Assembly (NCBI GenBank): GCA_014529385.2
Contig: CM043968.1
Span: 126,363,018 to 126,423,017 of the forward strand
Reading direction: 5' to 3'
DNA length: 60,000 nt
Source of the DNA: Adiantum capillus-veneris
Lineage: Eukaryota; Streptophyta; Polypodiopsida; Polypodiales; Pteridaceae
Below are positions 32,434 to 43,624 of this stretch, piece by piece. The notes beneath the pieces were generated by a model. That model had not been told where the DNA came from and searched no databases. It saw nothing but the letters and a program-made list of their open reading frames with translations. The position numbers and the translations under genes were made by a program. The stretch's first letter is position 1, and each line of letters begins with the position of its first letter.

Positions 32434-35409
32434 CTATTTTTGTGTTTGGTTGTTCTTTAACCTAGCTTCATAAGCTCTCATCAGTGCGTCCAATGGTTTG
32501 TGTACTTTGTCAACTAGCACTGATCCCCCTGAGCTTAAGCTCGTTGTTTCTTTGATACTCTTTTGTTTCGTTCTTTCCGGGCTCTTCTCTCGTTTCCCGT
32601 TTTGACTCTCAAGTTTTTCTAATCTATCTTTAGTTCGCTTTAGTTCCTCAGCTAGAATAGCGTCTTCACGTTCTTTTCTCAACTTCATGCGTGCTTTTCT
32701 AGCTTTCCATGTGTTTTTCTCACTCCGCGGTCCTTGACTAACCACTTTAGTCGCTAACTTTCCATTCTCAGGTTCTCTAGTGGTTTTCTTAGCTTGAGCT
32801 CTAGTAACAACTTGCGTTGGTATCAGAGTTTCATTTTCAGACCCACTGCTGATAGGAATAGTTTCTAGCATATTCAATATCGTCTTTTGCACTTTGTTTG
32901 GATTCTTTGAACAATCCTCAATGAGGTGAGTAACCCCACACTTAGTGCAATAAGCGTTAATTCTAATGATTTCCGTATGTGGACAAACATTCATCAGATG
33001 GTCACCTCCACACTTGTAACAGTGTCCTAGTGCTGGTCTTGGTCCCATTTGATTCGTCCTTTGTGGATAGGATGGTCTTTGTCCTGTTAACCCTCCATGA
33101 GCTATGAACATCAATGTTCTTGCGTCCAAATTGTATCTCTCTTCATCAGAAGCACTTGTAATTGTTGGTATTCCAACATTCCCAATCATGCCCCATGGTT
33201 TTGGTTGTTTGGGTTCTTCTGGTGGGTAATAAACAGTTGGAGACATGTGTGCACCTGATTCTTCATAATAGGATTGAACAGGCACTAGGGCTTGTTCTTC
33301 CTGATTCTCTAAGGTTGGTGCATATCTAATGTCCACTGGTCTTGCTCCTGGTAAAGGCGGTTGTTGTCCCAATACCGGTTGCGGTCTTTCTATCCCCATA
33401 GGTCCTGGTACATTTCCCGTTGGGTATCGAGGTATTGGATGTACTTGAGGTGGTGCTAATTGAGCAGGAGGTGCATACTGACGCTCCCTTACATACCCTT
33501 TGTTGTAATAGCACTCCTCTATTGGATGGGTTGTCCATTTTTGTTCAATCGCACACCATTTCAGTGGTTTTGGCAATGGTTTTTGGTATGGTGCCATCCT
33601 TTTTAGAGCACCTTCTATCATTTGCTCTACATTTGGCATGGTTGTTGTTTGAACATTCTTTTTAGTGGTAGTCTCACTCGCTACGGAAGAAGAGCTACTG
33701 GATGCAAAATCTGTATCCGCTAACACCTCTCCATAAACCGTACAGTTATCCACTAAGTACAATGCTTCTCTCGTTACTTGCTCGAAACTTGTACAAGCTT
33801 TCAAGTGCAAGTCCTTCTTGAGAGTGTCGTTTCTCAATCCCTCTATAAAGAGAACAGATAGTCTGTCATCTTGTGGTCATTCACGTATTGGACATCTCTC
33901 AATGTATTTTTTGAAGCGAAGTGAAGCTTTCTTCACTTTTTCGTGTTCTCTCTGTTTAAAAGCATATATTTGTGATACCGTATTGTGCTTAATCCCTCGT
34001 TTTGGGAATTCCTCAGCAAACTCTCTTAGCAAATGGTCAATGTCATGGAATCCCCCTCTGTTCAGTGGTTGAAACCATGTCAATGCCGTACCTTCTAGAG
34101 TAAGACCAAATCCCTCGTATTGTGTATGGAAATCGGTTATCTGCTTAGCTCTTAGGACTTGCTTAAAGAGTGACACATGTGCATACGGATCTCCTGAACC
34201 ACCATACTTCTTTGGCATACACTTGGCTACTTGAGATGGTCTCATACGTCTATGGTCTGCTATCAATCTCATTGCTCCTGTGTCCCGGCTAAAGCTTTCT
34301 CTAGCATCATGGACTTCATGGGTTACCCTTGTCGGTTCCCCTGCCCTGAATCTACTATTAGGAGGTAAATGTGATGGTTCCGCTTCGAACCTTGGACCTC
34401 GAGTGGTATACGTGGGGATTGGAATTGCACTACCTTGATTCGTATCCATTGACTCCCTGGAATGTAATGATCCCATTGGTCCGGGCTTTGAGTACTGAGG
34501 TTGACTGAAAGAGATAGCAGCCTGAGTTCTCTGTCCTCCTGTTGTCATCGGGTTTTGCACTCCATTTGTTGGTGCTGTTCTTTGTGAGCTAGAAGTAATA
34601 TAATATTGATGTAGTGGTCCCCCAAAATATGTATATCCTTCTAATTCTTTCTTGCCCATTGTTGAGTATTGCCTCCCATACTTGTCGTAAGCGGCAATTT
34701 TCACTTCCGACCCCTCTGTGTAGGTAAAGACATAAAGTCTTTTTTGGTCTGTCAACTCTCCAGTGTAGGGTTCTTCGCATCTATAATAGAGATCTTGCTC
34801 CCCATTATTATATTTGTATAGCCCCACATAGATGTTATCAGTGTTGATCCTTGTAGTTTCATTCTCTCTTCTTAACCTCGCATCATGGAAGTTCATTATT
34901 GGTGCTTTCTCCTCAAGTTCTTCATCTACTTTGTCTTTGGTGCCCATCAATCCCCACTTGTCCACAATGTTAGGGTTTAGGACTACCAAGTACATGGTAC
35001 CCTCGTCATCTAGATATCTATCTCCGCTATAGCTCACAGGCACTAAGTCCTTGAACTCACTAGGTCTCTCTTCTATCTTTACACAATAGCGGTCCATTCC
35101 ATCTTTGTAGATCTTGGCACCTTGCTCATTGTCCTACTGGTATTTTATGAACAATAGCTTCATTGTGGCGGAAGGGTTTGATGATCCTGCTGCCATATTT
35201 TCTTTGTTGTTCAGGTTCAAGTGTTCCAAGTGTTCGGTGAAAATCTCGTAAGATCTCTCCGAAGAAGTATCAGAAACACTTCCTTCAAAGATCGGCTCTA
35301 ATGGTTGCACCCAACTTTGGTTTACACTTCCCTCGGTTGATATGACACTTGCTTGTTCCCCTTGTTTTGGTTGGTTATTTTGGAGATTCCTGCCCGATCT
35401 CAAATTCAT
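32434..35409 (-). pseudogene. Gag, internal region 2, full length with two stops
   Basis: Starts at the ATG at 35409 (MNLRSGRNL) and runs in one frame to the UAG at 32434-32436, broken by TAG at 35134-35136 and TGA at 33877-33879. The latter is CGA in the left copy. Regions in order: acidic N-terminus; a part not present in the left copy (YSGDRYLDDEGTMYLVVL); capsid-like helices (GFGLTLEGTALTWF); a Pro/Gln-rich middle; paired Cys clusters CYKCGGDHLMNVCP and CTKCGVTHLIEDC; a Lys/Arg/Glu-rich C-terminus. At about 990 codons it is long for a plant gypsy Gag, which fits the Athila/Tat branch. Confidence 0.8.
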
Positions 35410-36814
35410 CAATTCCCCTAAAGGACTTTAACTTTTCCGTCTCGGCAATTTGTTTTCCCAAGTTTTTGTGGTCAGAATTGATCCAAACTGATTGATACTT
35501 GGTCAATTGTTTAATCTTGTCAGTTGGACAACTTCTGTTTCATCAAGTGAGAATTTTGTTGCAGTTATGCTGAAAAAGACATTATACGCGTATGATGTCT
35601 TTTTTCACAGATTTGGACTATTTTGGTTATGCTCACTCTCAGTAGTCCCCTTATGCTCTGTCCACTCACAAAATTCAGTTTGAACTCTATTTGAGCAAGT
35701 TATGGCTAATTTAGGCTTTTCTTGGCAATTTTCCGCTTCTGACTCGTTTTGGGTCAATTGTGATCCAAATGGGATGAAACTTGAAATATAACCTCTAGAC
35801 AGCTATGACAATGGATCTGTGTTGGCAAAGTATCAAAATATGTCCAAAATTAGGTAAAAGACATCATACGCGTATGATGTCTTTTTCATCAATTTGGGTC
35901 AAGACTTGATATTTATGCTTTCTACAGTGTTTGTAACAATCTTGTCAGGTCAGATATCAAAAATAAGCAGTGGATGTGCTAAAAGACATTATACGCGTAT
36001 GATGTCTTTTTTCACAGATTTGGACTATTTTTGGCTTTACGCCTTCTCCAATGTTTATAATTGAGTTTCAAGTGTTTTTGTCAGGTTTGAATGTAAAAAC
36101 AAGATCTGAATCCAAAATTTTCTATTCTTTGCATTTCTTGGACTCCGACTTGTCTTTTTGGGTTTCTTTGAGTGTTAATGCTCTTGTTTTAAGTTGAAAT
36201 TAGGGTATATCCCCCCTTTTGAACACTCTGGTAAAGTCAAAATTTCTGTTTTGGTCTCTGTTTGGTCATTTAGACATCATACGCGTATGATGTCTAAAGT
36301 TGCAGATTTCCAATTTTTTGGCACAGAATCCTTCCTAAAGCTTTCTCAAGTGCTCAACAGCTCCCAGATACACAGAAAATTTCTCTGACTTTTGTTTATT
36401 GCAAATTTCACTACTAACTCGACGGTTTAGTGATCTATCATGCAATCAACCATATCAAGCAAATACTCCAATGATTACTAGCTCTAGATCAGGATCAAAT
36501 GAAGTCCTACCTAAGCTATTCCTAATCATAAAATGGGTTTGGTAATTGTGATTTTAAAGAGATCCACTGCCACTCACGGACTAGCAAATTCTTCTTCTAT
36601 CAACAACTACTCAACACCAACAAAACAACAAACAAATCTAAGCTAAACTAAAAATACTGTCAACACGGAAGACCCAGGAATACCCCACTTCCTAGTATCT
36701 CTCGAGATCTTCGGAGTCCACCACTCCTAGATCTTTTCTAACTAAAGTATACAAAGTAGTTTATACGACTCACCTCGTAGGATTAGTCTAAGGTCACCTA
36801 CTTAGGGCTCTCGT
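35410..36814 (-). promoter_or_regulatory. Long leader with palindrome array, internal region 2
   Basis: A 1.4-kb untranslated leader between primer site and gag. It carries four copies of the 24-bp palindrome at 35577 (one mismatch), 35859, 35984 (one mismatch) and 36272. Spacings 282, 125 and 288 echo those in the 3' spacer. The last 50 bases before the primer site (CGTAGGATTAGTCTAAGGTC... on the + strand) are conserved in the otherwise very different gypsy relic at 48.4 kb. No coding region supported. Confidence 0.75.
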
Positions 36815-36831
36815 CCCCGGCAGCGGTGCCA
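36815..36831 (-). promoter_or_regulatory. Primer-binding site, tRNA-Asp type
   Basis: CCCCGGCAGCGGTGCCA, as at 20012 with one further mismatch; two bases from LTR3. Confidence 0.8.
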
Positions 36832-36833
36832 AA

Positions 36834-37770
36834 TGTTAAGGCGGTTACGCCGCTAGAGGAAGCTAAATAGCGAGAACTCAACCAACAACAGAATTTGTCA
36901 GACGAGGACGAAGCTTGACCCGCAGGCGCATGGAAACAACTAGGTGGGTGTCAAATCACGTACTCGACCTTCTAATGAAAATCACTACTAAGGAAATCAA
37001 ATCTAAGTTCTAAAATACGCAAGTGACTGAAATCCGTACTACGAACGAATGGTATACGAAACAGGATTTAGAATCATTGAATCGATCTCAAACTCAAGGG
37101 AAAGTCTATACACTAGGTAAGAACAACACCCTAAAGACTTGAACCGCAACATCAACCTATAACCACTCCGTGCGGTAAACGCGTATGAAGACAGGCCAAA
37201 AAATACAGGTGACCAAAACTTGACCCCGATGGTACTAATGCGTAGCTCTACTCGTTGTGGTTCTATAGATATGCTGCACGCTCAATTTCGACACACGAGT
37301 TGGAAGAAAACTCACACCGAATCTCGTAGGAACTTACCACACATAAAAGCCGATAGCGCCCACTCTTGGTATCTGTGCGTAGCTCTCGCCGTTGCTAACA
37401 CAATGGCGGTGTCGCTTCTCCAATGGCGGCTCCGTAGCTCGCGTAGCAAGTAGATAAGACTCTCTCTCTCTCACTCTCTCTCAGACACAGTCAAGGCGCT
37501 CAAAAACTCACTTTGATTAATAATCTGAATCCCTTAGGTTACAAAAACTTTGGCTTATATACCTCAGCCTTGGAGGTGAGAACATCTCTAACTAATTACA
37601 TCAGCAAGTGAAATTACTTCGGGATTACAAGCTGGAAACTCAATTGAGTCCTGTTACTTAATGAATGGCTCAAATCAAAATTAATGTCGGAAAGACATTT
37701 ATTACAATCAATGGCTACAAAAGGATAAGTGTGAGCAAAAATGTGGGTGTGATCCTCTGCTGGCTCAACA
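36834..37770 (-). repeat. LTR3 of inner family
   Basis: 937 bp, full-length with TGTT...AACA ends, but followed on the right by leader sequence (AAGACATTATACG) rather than a polypurine tract. It is therefore a 5' LTR for internal region 2 that lands inside another copy's leader. Confidence 0.9.
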
Positions 37771-38657
37771 AAGACATTATACGTGTATGATGTCTTTTGT
37801 CCCAGATTTTGACTATTCTTGGTTTTAAACCTTCGCCAATGTTTATAATTGAGTTTCAAGTGTTTTTGTCAGGTTTGAATGTAAAAACAAGATCTGAATC
37901 CAAAATTTCATGTTCTTTGCGTTTCTTGGACTCCGACTTGTCTTTTTGGGTTTCTTTGAGTGTTAATGCTCTGGTTTTAAGTTGAAATTAGGGTATAACT
38001 CCCCTTTTGAACACTCTGGTAAAGTCAAAATTTTTGTTTTGGTCTCTGTTTGGTCATTTAGACATCATACGTGTATGATGTCTAAAGTTGCAGATTTCCA
38101 GTTTTTTGGAACAGAATCCTTCCTAAAGCTTTCTCAAGTGCTCAGCAACTCCCAGATACACAGAAAATTTCTCTGACTTTTGTTTATTGCAAATTTCACT
38201 ACTAACTCGACGGTTTAGTGATCTAACATGCAATCAACCATATCAAGAAAATACTCCAATGATTACTAGCTCTAGATAAGGATCAAATGAAGTCCTACCT
38301 AAGCTATTCCTAATCATAAAATGGGTTTGGTAATTGTGATTTTAAAGAGATCCACTGTCACTCATGGACTAGCAAATTCTTCTTCTATCAACAACTACTC
38401 AACACCAACAAAACAACAAACAAATCTAAGCTAAACTAAAAATACTGTCAGCACAGAAGACCCAGGAATACCCCACTTCCTAGTATCTCTCGAGATCTTC
38501 AGAGTCCACCACTTCGTAGTATCTCTCGAGATCTTCGGAGTCCACCACTCCTAGATCTTTTCTAACTAAAGTATACAAAGTAGTTTATACGACTCACCTC
38601 GTAGGATTAGTCTAAGGTCACCTACTTAGGGCTCTCGTCCCCGGCAGCGGCGCCAAA
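37771..38657 (-). repeat. Leader relic between LTR3 and LTR4
   Basis: Homologous to the leader at about 35984-36833, with palindromes at 37772 and 38060 (each with changes from the consensus), a roughly 40-bp tandem duplication near 38475-38555 (TAGTATCTCTCGAGATCTTC unit) and a primer site at 38639-38655. It starts exactly at the end of LTR3, in the middle of a leader repeat. Confidence 0.85.
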
Positions 38658-39598
38658 TGTTAAGGCGGTTATGCCGCTAGCAGAAGCTAAATAGCGAGAA
38701 CTCAACCAACAACAGAATTTGTCAGACGAGGACGGAGCTTGACCCGCAGGCGCATGGAAACAACTAGGTGGGTGTCAAATCACCTACTCAACCTTCTAAT
38801 GACAATCACTACTAAGGAAATCAAATCTAACTTCTAAAATACAAAAGTGACTGAAATCCGTACTACGAACCAATGCTATATGAAACAAGATCTAGAATCA
38901 TTGAATCGATCTCAAACTCAAGGGAAAGTCTATACACTAGGTAAGAACAACACCCTAAAGACTTGAACCGCAACATCAACCTATAACCACTCCGTGTGGT
39001 AAACGCGTATGAAGACAGGCCAAAAAATACAGGTGACCAAAACTTGACCCCGATGGTACTAATGTGTAGCTCTACTCATTGTGGCTCTATAGATATGCTG
39101 CACGCTCAATTTTGACACACGAGTTGGAAGAAAACTCACACCGAAGCTCGTAGGAACTTACCACACATAAAAGCCGATAGCGCGCACTCTTGGTATCTGT
39201 GCGTAGCTCTCGCCGTTGCTAACACAATGGCGGTGTCGCTTCTCCAATGGCGGCTCCGTAGCTCGCGTAGCAAGTAGATAAGACTCTCTCTCTCTCTCAC
39301 TCTCTCTCAGACACAGTCACGGCGCTCCAAAAACTCACTTTGATTAATAATCTGAATCCCCTTAGGTTACAAAAACTTTGGCTTATATACCTCAGCCTTG
39401 GAGGTGAGAACATCTCCAACTAATTACATCATCAAGTGAAATTACTTCGGGATTACAAGCTGGAAACTCAATTGAGTCCCGTTACTTAATGAATGGCTCA
39501 AATCAAAATCAATGTCGAAAAGACATTTATTACAATCAATGGTTACAAAATGATGAGTGTGAGCAAAAATGTGGGTGTGATCCTCTGCTGACTCAACA
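38658..39598 (-). repeat. LTR4 of inner family (outermost 5' LTR)
   Basis: 941 bp; ends at CTCAACA and is followed by the target duplication CAACA (39599-39603), pairing it with LTR1. Confidence 0.9.
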
Positions 39599-40244
39599 CA
39601 ACACTTTGTCAGTAGCACCAAAGGTGCCATCGTAGGTGAGAAAAGAGATACTCTTTCCTCCCTCCTTGAACTTCTTTAGCTTTTGTGACCTTCGCCATGC
39701 AGGAAATGATTTGCGATGTCCTCCCCTCTCGTATTCTCTAGGAGAATAGCCATAACTTTCATCGGAAGAGGAGGAAGGTGAAGAAGAAGGAGAAGAGGGT
39801 GACCTCTTCCTAGCCCTTTTCTTCCTTTGTTTCCTCTCTTGCCTTTCAGAGTGATGAGGAGAAGGACTATAGGTTGCTCTTTTCCTCTTGGGAGGAGTAG
39901 GCGATCATCTAGACCGCCGTCTTCGTGGAGCCACATCTTTAGAAGAACTTAGACTGTCATTGCTTTCTTTCTCTTTGGATTCCTCCTCTCGAATGGGAGA
40001 GAGTCTTCTTTTGGGGGTCTCTTCAAGAGGCCTCCTAAGCTCTCTCTCCTCTGGGAGAGGAAGGGAAATTCCATAAGCACGGAAGTTGTTGAGTGACTTC
40101 GGCTTGCAAAACAGGGTTGCCCATAGCTTGTTGCAACCTAGTGACGAGATAATTCACAAACATGGAAGCATCATCATTAGCACCTTCATGTGAAAAATCA
40201 AAGCTATCAATGTTCATTCTACTCTCTTGATTATTATCAGACAT
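39599..40244 (-). pseudogene. Chromovirus Gag, N-terminal part
   Basis: Starts at the ATG at 40244 (MSDNNQESRMNIDSFDF) and aligns with the + strand Gag at 55075 (MADNSKESDINVDNFDF). A one-base insertion near 40085 shifts the frame after EVTQQL. The following Arg/Ser/Pro-rich region (KKRARKRSPSSPSSPSS type) and GKSISFLTYDGTFGATDKVL are recognisable in the shifted frame up to the CAACA duplication, and continue at 8028 on the other side of the nested cluster. Confidence 0.8.
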
Positions 40245-40644
40245 GTTAACAAAATTTATGTTTATACTTAGTGTATGCTTTGGAAATACAAAACCTTAGT
40301 TGGCACTCCTCTTAGCCTTTGAAAATCGGCTCTTAAGTATCTACACCCACGGCTCAAAGTGTTTAATTATAGAGAGTATAGGAGTAGGTCTAACATAGCG
40401 GAATTGCCAAGGGCTAGCTCCTTTCGGACTTCTTATGGCTCAATAATGGTAAAGCCGTAGGCAAGTCTAAAAAGACTCCATTATTAAGTCCAAAGCTCCC
40501 GAAGTGTGCACCATCCCCCACATAGTGGGCTTAGCAAAACCGATATTAGATCCCAGTTCCACATACTCTATTATAATTAACAACATCAACGATTTATAGG
40601 CTACTTAAGGACCTCTCTTCTTAAGCAAGAAAAGAGAAACCAAA
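40245..40644 (-). other. Leader of outer chromovirus
   Basis: About 400 bases between primer site and gag. No gene and no palindrome of the inner family. The + strand chromovirus has its counterpart at 54672-55074. Confidence 0.6.
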
Positions 40645-40657
40645 TGCTCTGATACCA
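40645..40657 (-). promoter_or_regulatory. Primer-binding site, tRNA-iMet
   Basis: On the element strand TGGTATCAGAGCA, the standard plant initiator-Met primer site, one base from the LTR. Confidence 0.9.
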
Positions 40658-40658
40658 A

Positions 40659-42288
40659 TGTAATGGAATTTGCCTTAATATGTGAGAGTAGCGGAATTTA
40701 ATAAGAGTACTTTCAAGAAATGATTTTGTGAGCATAGCGGGTTGACATAATTGAAGATAGCAACATAATCATAGCAATTAGTTAACTTGGCATAGACAAT
40801 ACTTTTGCAAGAGAGAGAGTTTAGAGAACATGACAACAGTTGAGGACCGGATTTATGTGGAGCCGGTCCCCCCTCCAATAGGCATTTGTATTATGATTTC
40901 TCCCATAAAGAGAGACTTGTTACAATACAGTCTTTGTGTTCCTTGTGACCTAGGTGATGCCATGAAGATGGAAGGCTTCATGCATCACAAACATAACATA
41001 AAATTGAAGAAAGCTTTAACTATCCCAAGCCTCAGTCCCAAGACCTCAAACACCTTCGAAGGTGGAGAGAGCTAGCAGGGAATGAGGGTAGGGAAGAGGA
41101 AGAAGAAACATTTCGTAGGAGAAAGAATTAGTTCCTCACTTATCATACTCTTGTTGCTAGCATACATAATAGCATAGTAATGAAGAAGAAGGAGATGGCA
41201 AGCTTAAGCATTGAAGCATGGCTCTTGGTTGGATTTGCACTCCATAGCCAAGAGTGTTGGTGTAGGCTCTCAACCTCTACTTGCTTGGAGAAGGAGAGGG
41301 AGATCTTGCACTTTGCATAGTACACAATGAGAGTTCTTGTGAGTGTGTGTGGGTGAGTATACCCCCTAAGCACCCCCCTAGCTTGCTTGGGTCGACCCCC
41401 CCTTGTAGCTCATGCTTGAAGCTCATTGGACCCCTCCAGGCCTAGCCAATCACAAGCAGGAGCCATTACAAGCAACATGGGTAACCTTGGGACAAGTGTC
41501 CCCCTTTCTCCTTTGAGAGAGAGGACTTGATAAATGCAAAATCAATTAGATAATTCAATTAATTTATCATTGGACCCCTTTGAAGCCTAGCCAATAGGCT
41601 TCAAGCAACACATGAAGGTAACATGGGTAGGGACCTAACATGTGTCCTTGCTGCCTCTTCAAGCTGGGGCTTCCGTTGTGAGTGTGAGTGTGTGTTCTCT
41701 CTCTCTAATCCCTAGGAAAAGGGCTCGCCCCCCCTCTTGTAGGGATGCTTTTGACTTTAGGAGCTCAAGCACCTTAGTCATCAAGCATGACAAATCACTT
41801 GAAGTAGGGGGTGTTCCCACAAGCATCTCAGGCAAGCTTCTCAAGGCACCTCAAGCACCTTAATCATGCACCAAGTCAAGCACCTCAAGCATGGAGCCAG
41901 TCAAGAACCTCAAGCATCTTAATCAAGCACCTCAAGCATGACAAGTACCTCAAGCAGGACAAGCACCTCAAGCACGACAAGCACCTTGAGCTTGGGCCGG
42001 GTTCCCACCTCAAGCTCAGCCCTAGCTTACCTAAGGTCAAAGGACTTTTACACACATTATTGGAGGTCTTCAATGAAGCTAACCCTAAGGTCTTATGCTC
42101 CATTGGTTAGCCTTGCTCTTGATAGACCATCTCCCATTTGGGCCCCTTTACTATTGGCCCCGTGTTGAGATAGATCTATAAGCACATATCTATATCTTAA
42201 CACTTGTTCCTGTTTATTCTCCCACATTAAGTGATCAATTTAATATGAGAAAAGCATTTGGGTTGGTTAGATATTAGATTTTATGACA
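40659..42288 (-). repeat. 5' LTR of outer chromovirus
   Basis: 1630 bp, near-identical to 1908-3535 and with the same CCAAT-pair modules and CAAGCACCTCAAGCA array (about 41770-41990). AGAT (42289-42292) follows. Confidence 0.9.
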
Positions 42289-42391
42289 AGATAGACCTAC
42301 GATATGGGATTTAAGCCTTTGTTTGAATGGAGGTCATAATGTTGGCTATTATATTGTAACTGAATTTGGCTTGAGGCCTATTGATGATTAA
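42289..42391 (+). pseudogene. Kinase-like gene, C-terminal end
   Basis: Directly after the LTR the kinase frame resumes: (PL)DRPTIWDLSLCLNGG...GLRPIDD and TAA at 42389-42391. D-R-P-T is the usual kinase subdomain XI motif (x-R-P-T/S), so the element sits in the last conserved helix. Together with 947-1907 this gives the natural end of the protein. Confidence 0.65.
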
Positions 42392-43624
42392 ACCAGTAAA
42401 ATAATTTTTTTTTGGCATTAATGGTGTGCAATGTGTGGTGATATTTCAAACTACATCTTTAATCGTATTTTTCAGTTACGTCTTTAAAGTTCTTCAAGTT
42501 GAGGTTTAAAAGTATTTCAAGTTGGATCGCTCAATTCTCTAAACCATCTCTCTTTTTCAAGTGCTAAGACCCGTCTCACTAAAGTTTACTATTTTGCATT
42601 TCCTTTATGGAAGATATTACTCCCGACCAGAATGCACAACATCCTAATGAACCTTTGCTTAATCATGCATTGGATCAACAAATTTACAAAGAGGAAGAGA
42701 TTAGGGTGGCTCAAGGAGATCTTAGCGTTTTGGCTGCAACCCAACAAGACGAATCAAAACTTCAAGGGGAGCCACTCAATTACAGGCAATGCAGACAGCT
42801 ATGCCTGAATCACTTCGTATGCAACACATTATTTTGAGTCAGTGGAAATGCTAAGGCTTCTGCTCCCTTGAAGGTTTCAGATTTGTAACACACTGTCCTC
42901 GCAAGAAATATCCTTGTAAGATTTATCCAAGTGTACAGATTGCCACCAAATAATAATAAAGTGGCAATTTACTTTGTGCAACAATACTATTGCTACTATG
43001 TATTGCGGCTCAAAGTTGATTGGAACGATCATCCCACTTCAAGAGATGTTGGCAAAGGGTGCCCAGTCGAGAAGATTCATGCATGGGAAGCTAATCAAGA
43101 AGGCCCTCCTCGCAAGAGAGGTTACACATATTTCCCCGAAGAAACCGTAGTCATTGAGCAGCTTGAAACCCAAGGCGTGGATTTGCCAAGTCAAGGAGAG
43201 ACCCTAGCCATGCTGTGCGCTCGTATAGCAGAGCTAGAAAGAAAGTTGGCATGGTAAGAGGCAAGGGCCTGTTTAACGAAGAAGAGATGGGCAATGAAGA
43301 TCCAAGTGATTCAGTTAGCAATTCAAAATTTTGTGTATTTGATCTCTTTGGAGAACAAGCCATGATTTAAATTAAATCTCCCAAATAATACTAAGCTCTT
43401 TTTGTATCTTAAATCTCTTTTTTGGTATGTAAATCTCTATTTGTTGGAACAAATGGACGTGACAAATGTTATTGCAATTGTGTAAGTTATGTTCTCTCTT
43501 CTTCTCTCTTTTTAACAATGATAGAGAGCAGATGGAGAGAAAGAGAGAGACAAGGTATGGATTCTAAGGCTAAACTCCACATAACTTTTGCATTGCAAAA
43601 TTAATTGACAATATAGTACAAACT
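42392..43624 (+). other. Unassigned stretch with two short open frames
   Basis: Frames 42607-42837 (MEDITPDQNAQHPNEP...) and 42931-43257 (ending MLCARIAELERKLAW) are the only open stretches. Neither shows a motif I recognise; the second ends in a short helical, possibly coiled-coil piece. They may be exons or relics of the gene to which the kinase belonged, but no splice structure could be shown. Confidence 0.25.

Larger units (their letters stand above)
8029..39598 (-). mobile_element. Nested cluster of an Athila/Tat-like Ty3/gypsy family
   Basis: Layout on the + strand: LTR1 8029-8969, internal region 1 (8970-20030), LTR2 20031-20964, internal region 2 (20965-36833), LTR3 36834-37770, leader relic 37771-38657, LTR4 38658-39598. 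All parts point to the - strand. LTR2, LTR3 and LTR4 each have a tRNA-Asp-type primer site on the left; LTR1 and LTR2 have a polypurine tract on the right; LTR3 does not. LTR2 is thus shared by both internal regions. Assignment to the Athila/Tat branch rests on the primer site, RNase H motif VNKPCNTGRIVRW and the long ORF in env position. The cluster is internally rearranged and neither copy is intact. Confidence 0.85.
1908..42288 (-). mobile_element. Outer chromovirus (Ty3/gypsy), interrupted by nested cluster
   Basis: A full-length LTR retrotransposon on the - strand: 5' LTR 40659-42288, tRNA-iMet primer site 40645-40657, gag start near 40244, polyprotein ending at 3896, polypurine tract near 3536-3548 and 3' LTR 1908-3535. 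Its own length without the nested insertion (8029-39598 plus one duplicated 5-mer) is about 8.8 kb. It is recent relative to its surroundings: the two LTRs differ at roughly 25-30 positions by eye. Gag has a one-base frameshift and is split by the nested cluster, so this copy cannot move by itself. Confidence 0.9.

Noticed and set aside
42931-43257. Intact small gene call
   Set aside because: No recognisable domain, no clear promoter or splice sites; listed only as an unassigned open frame.
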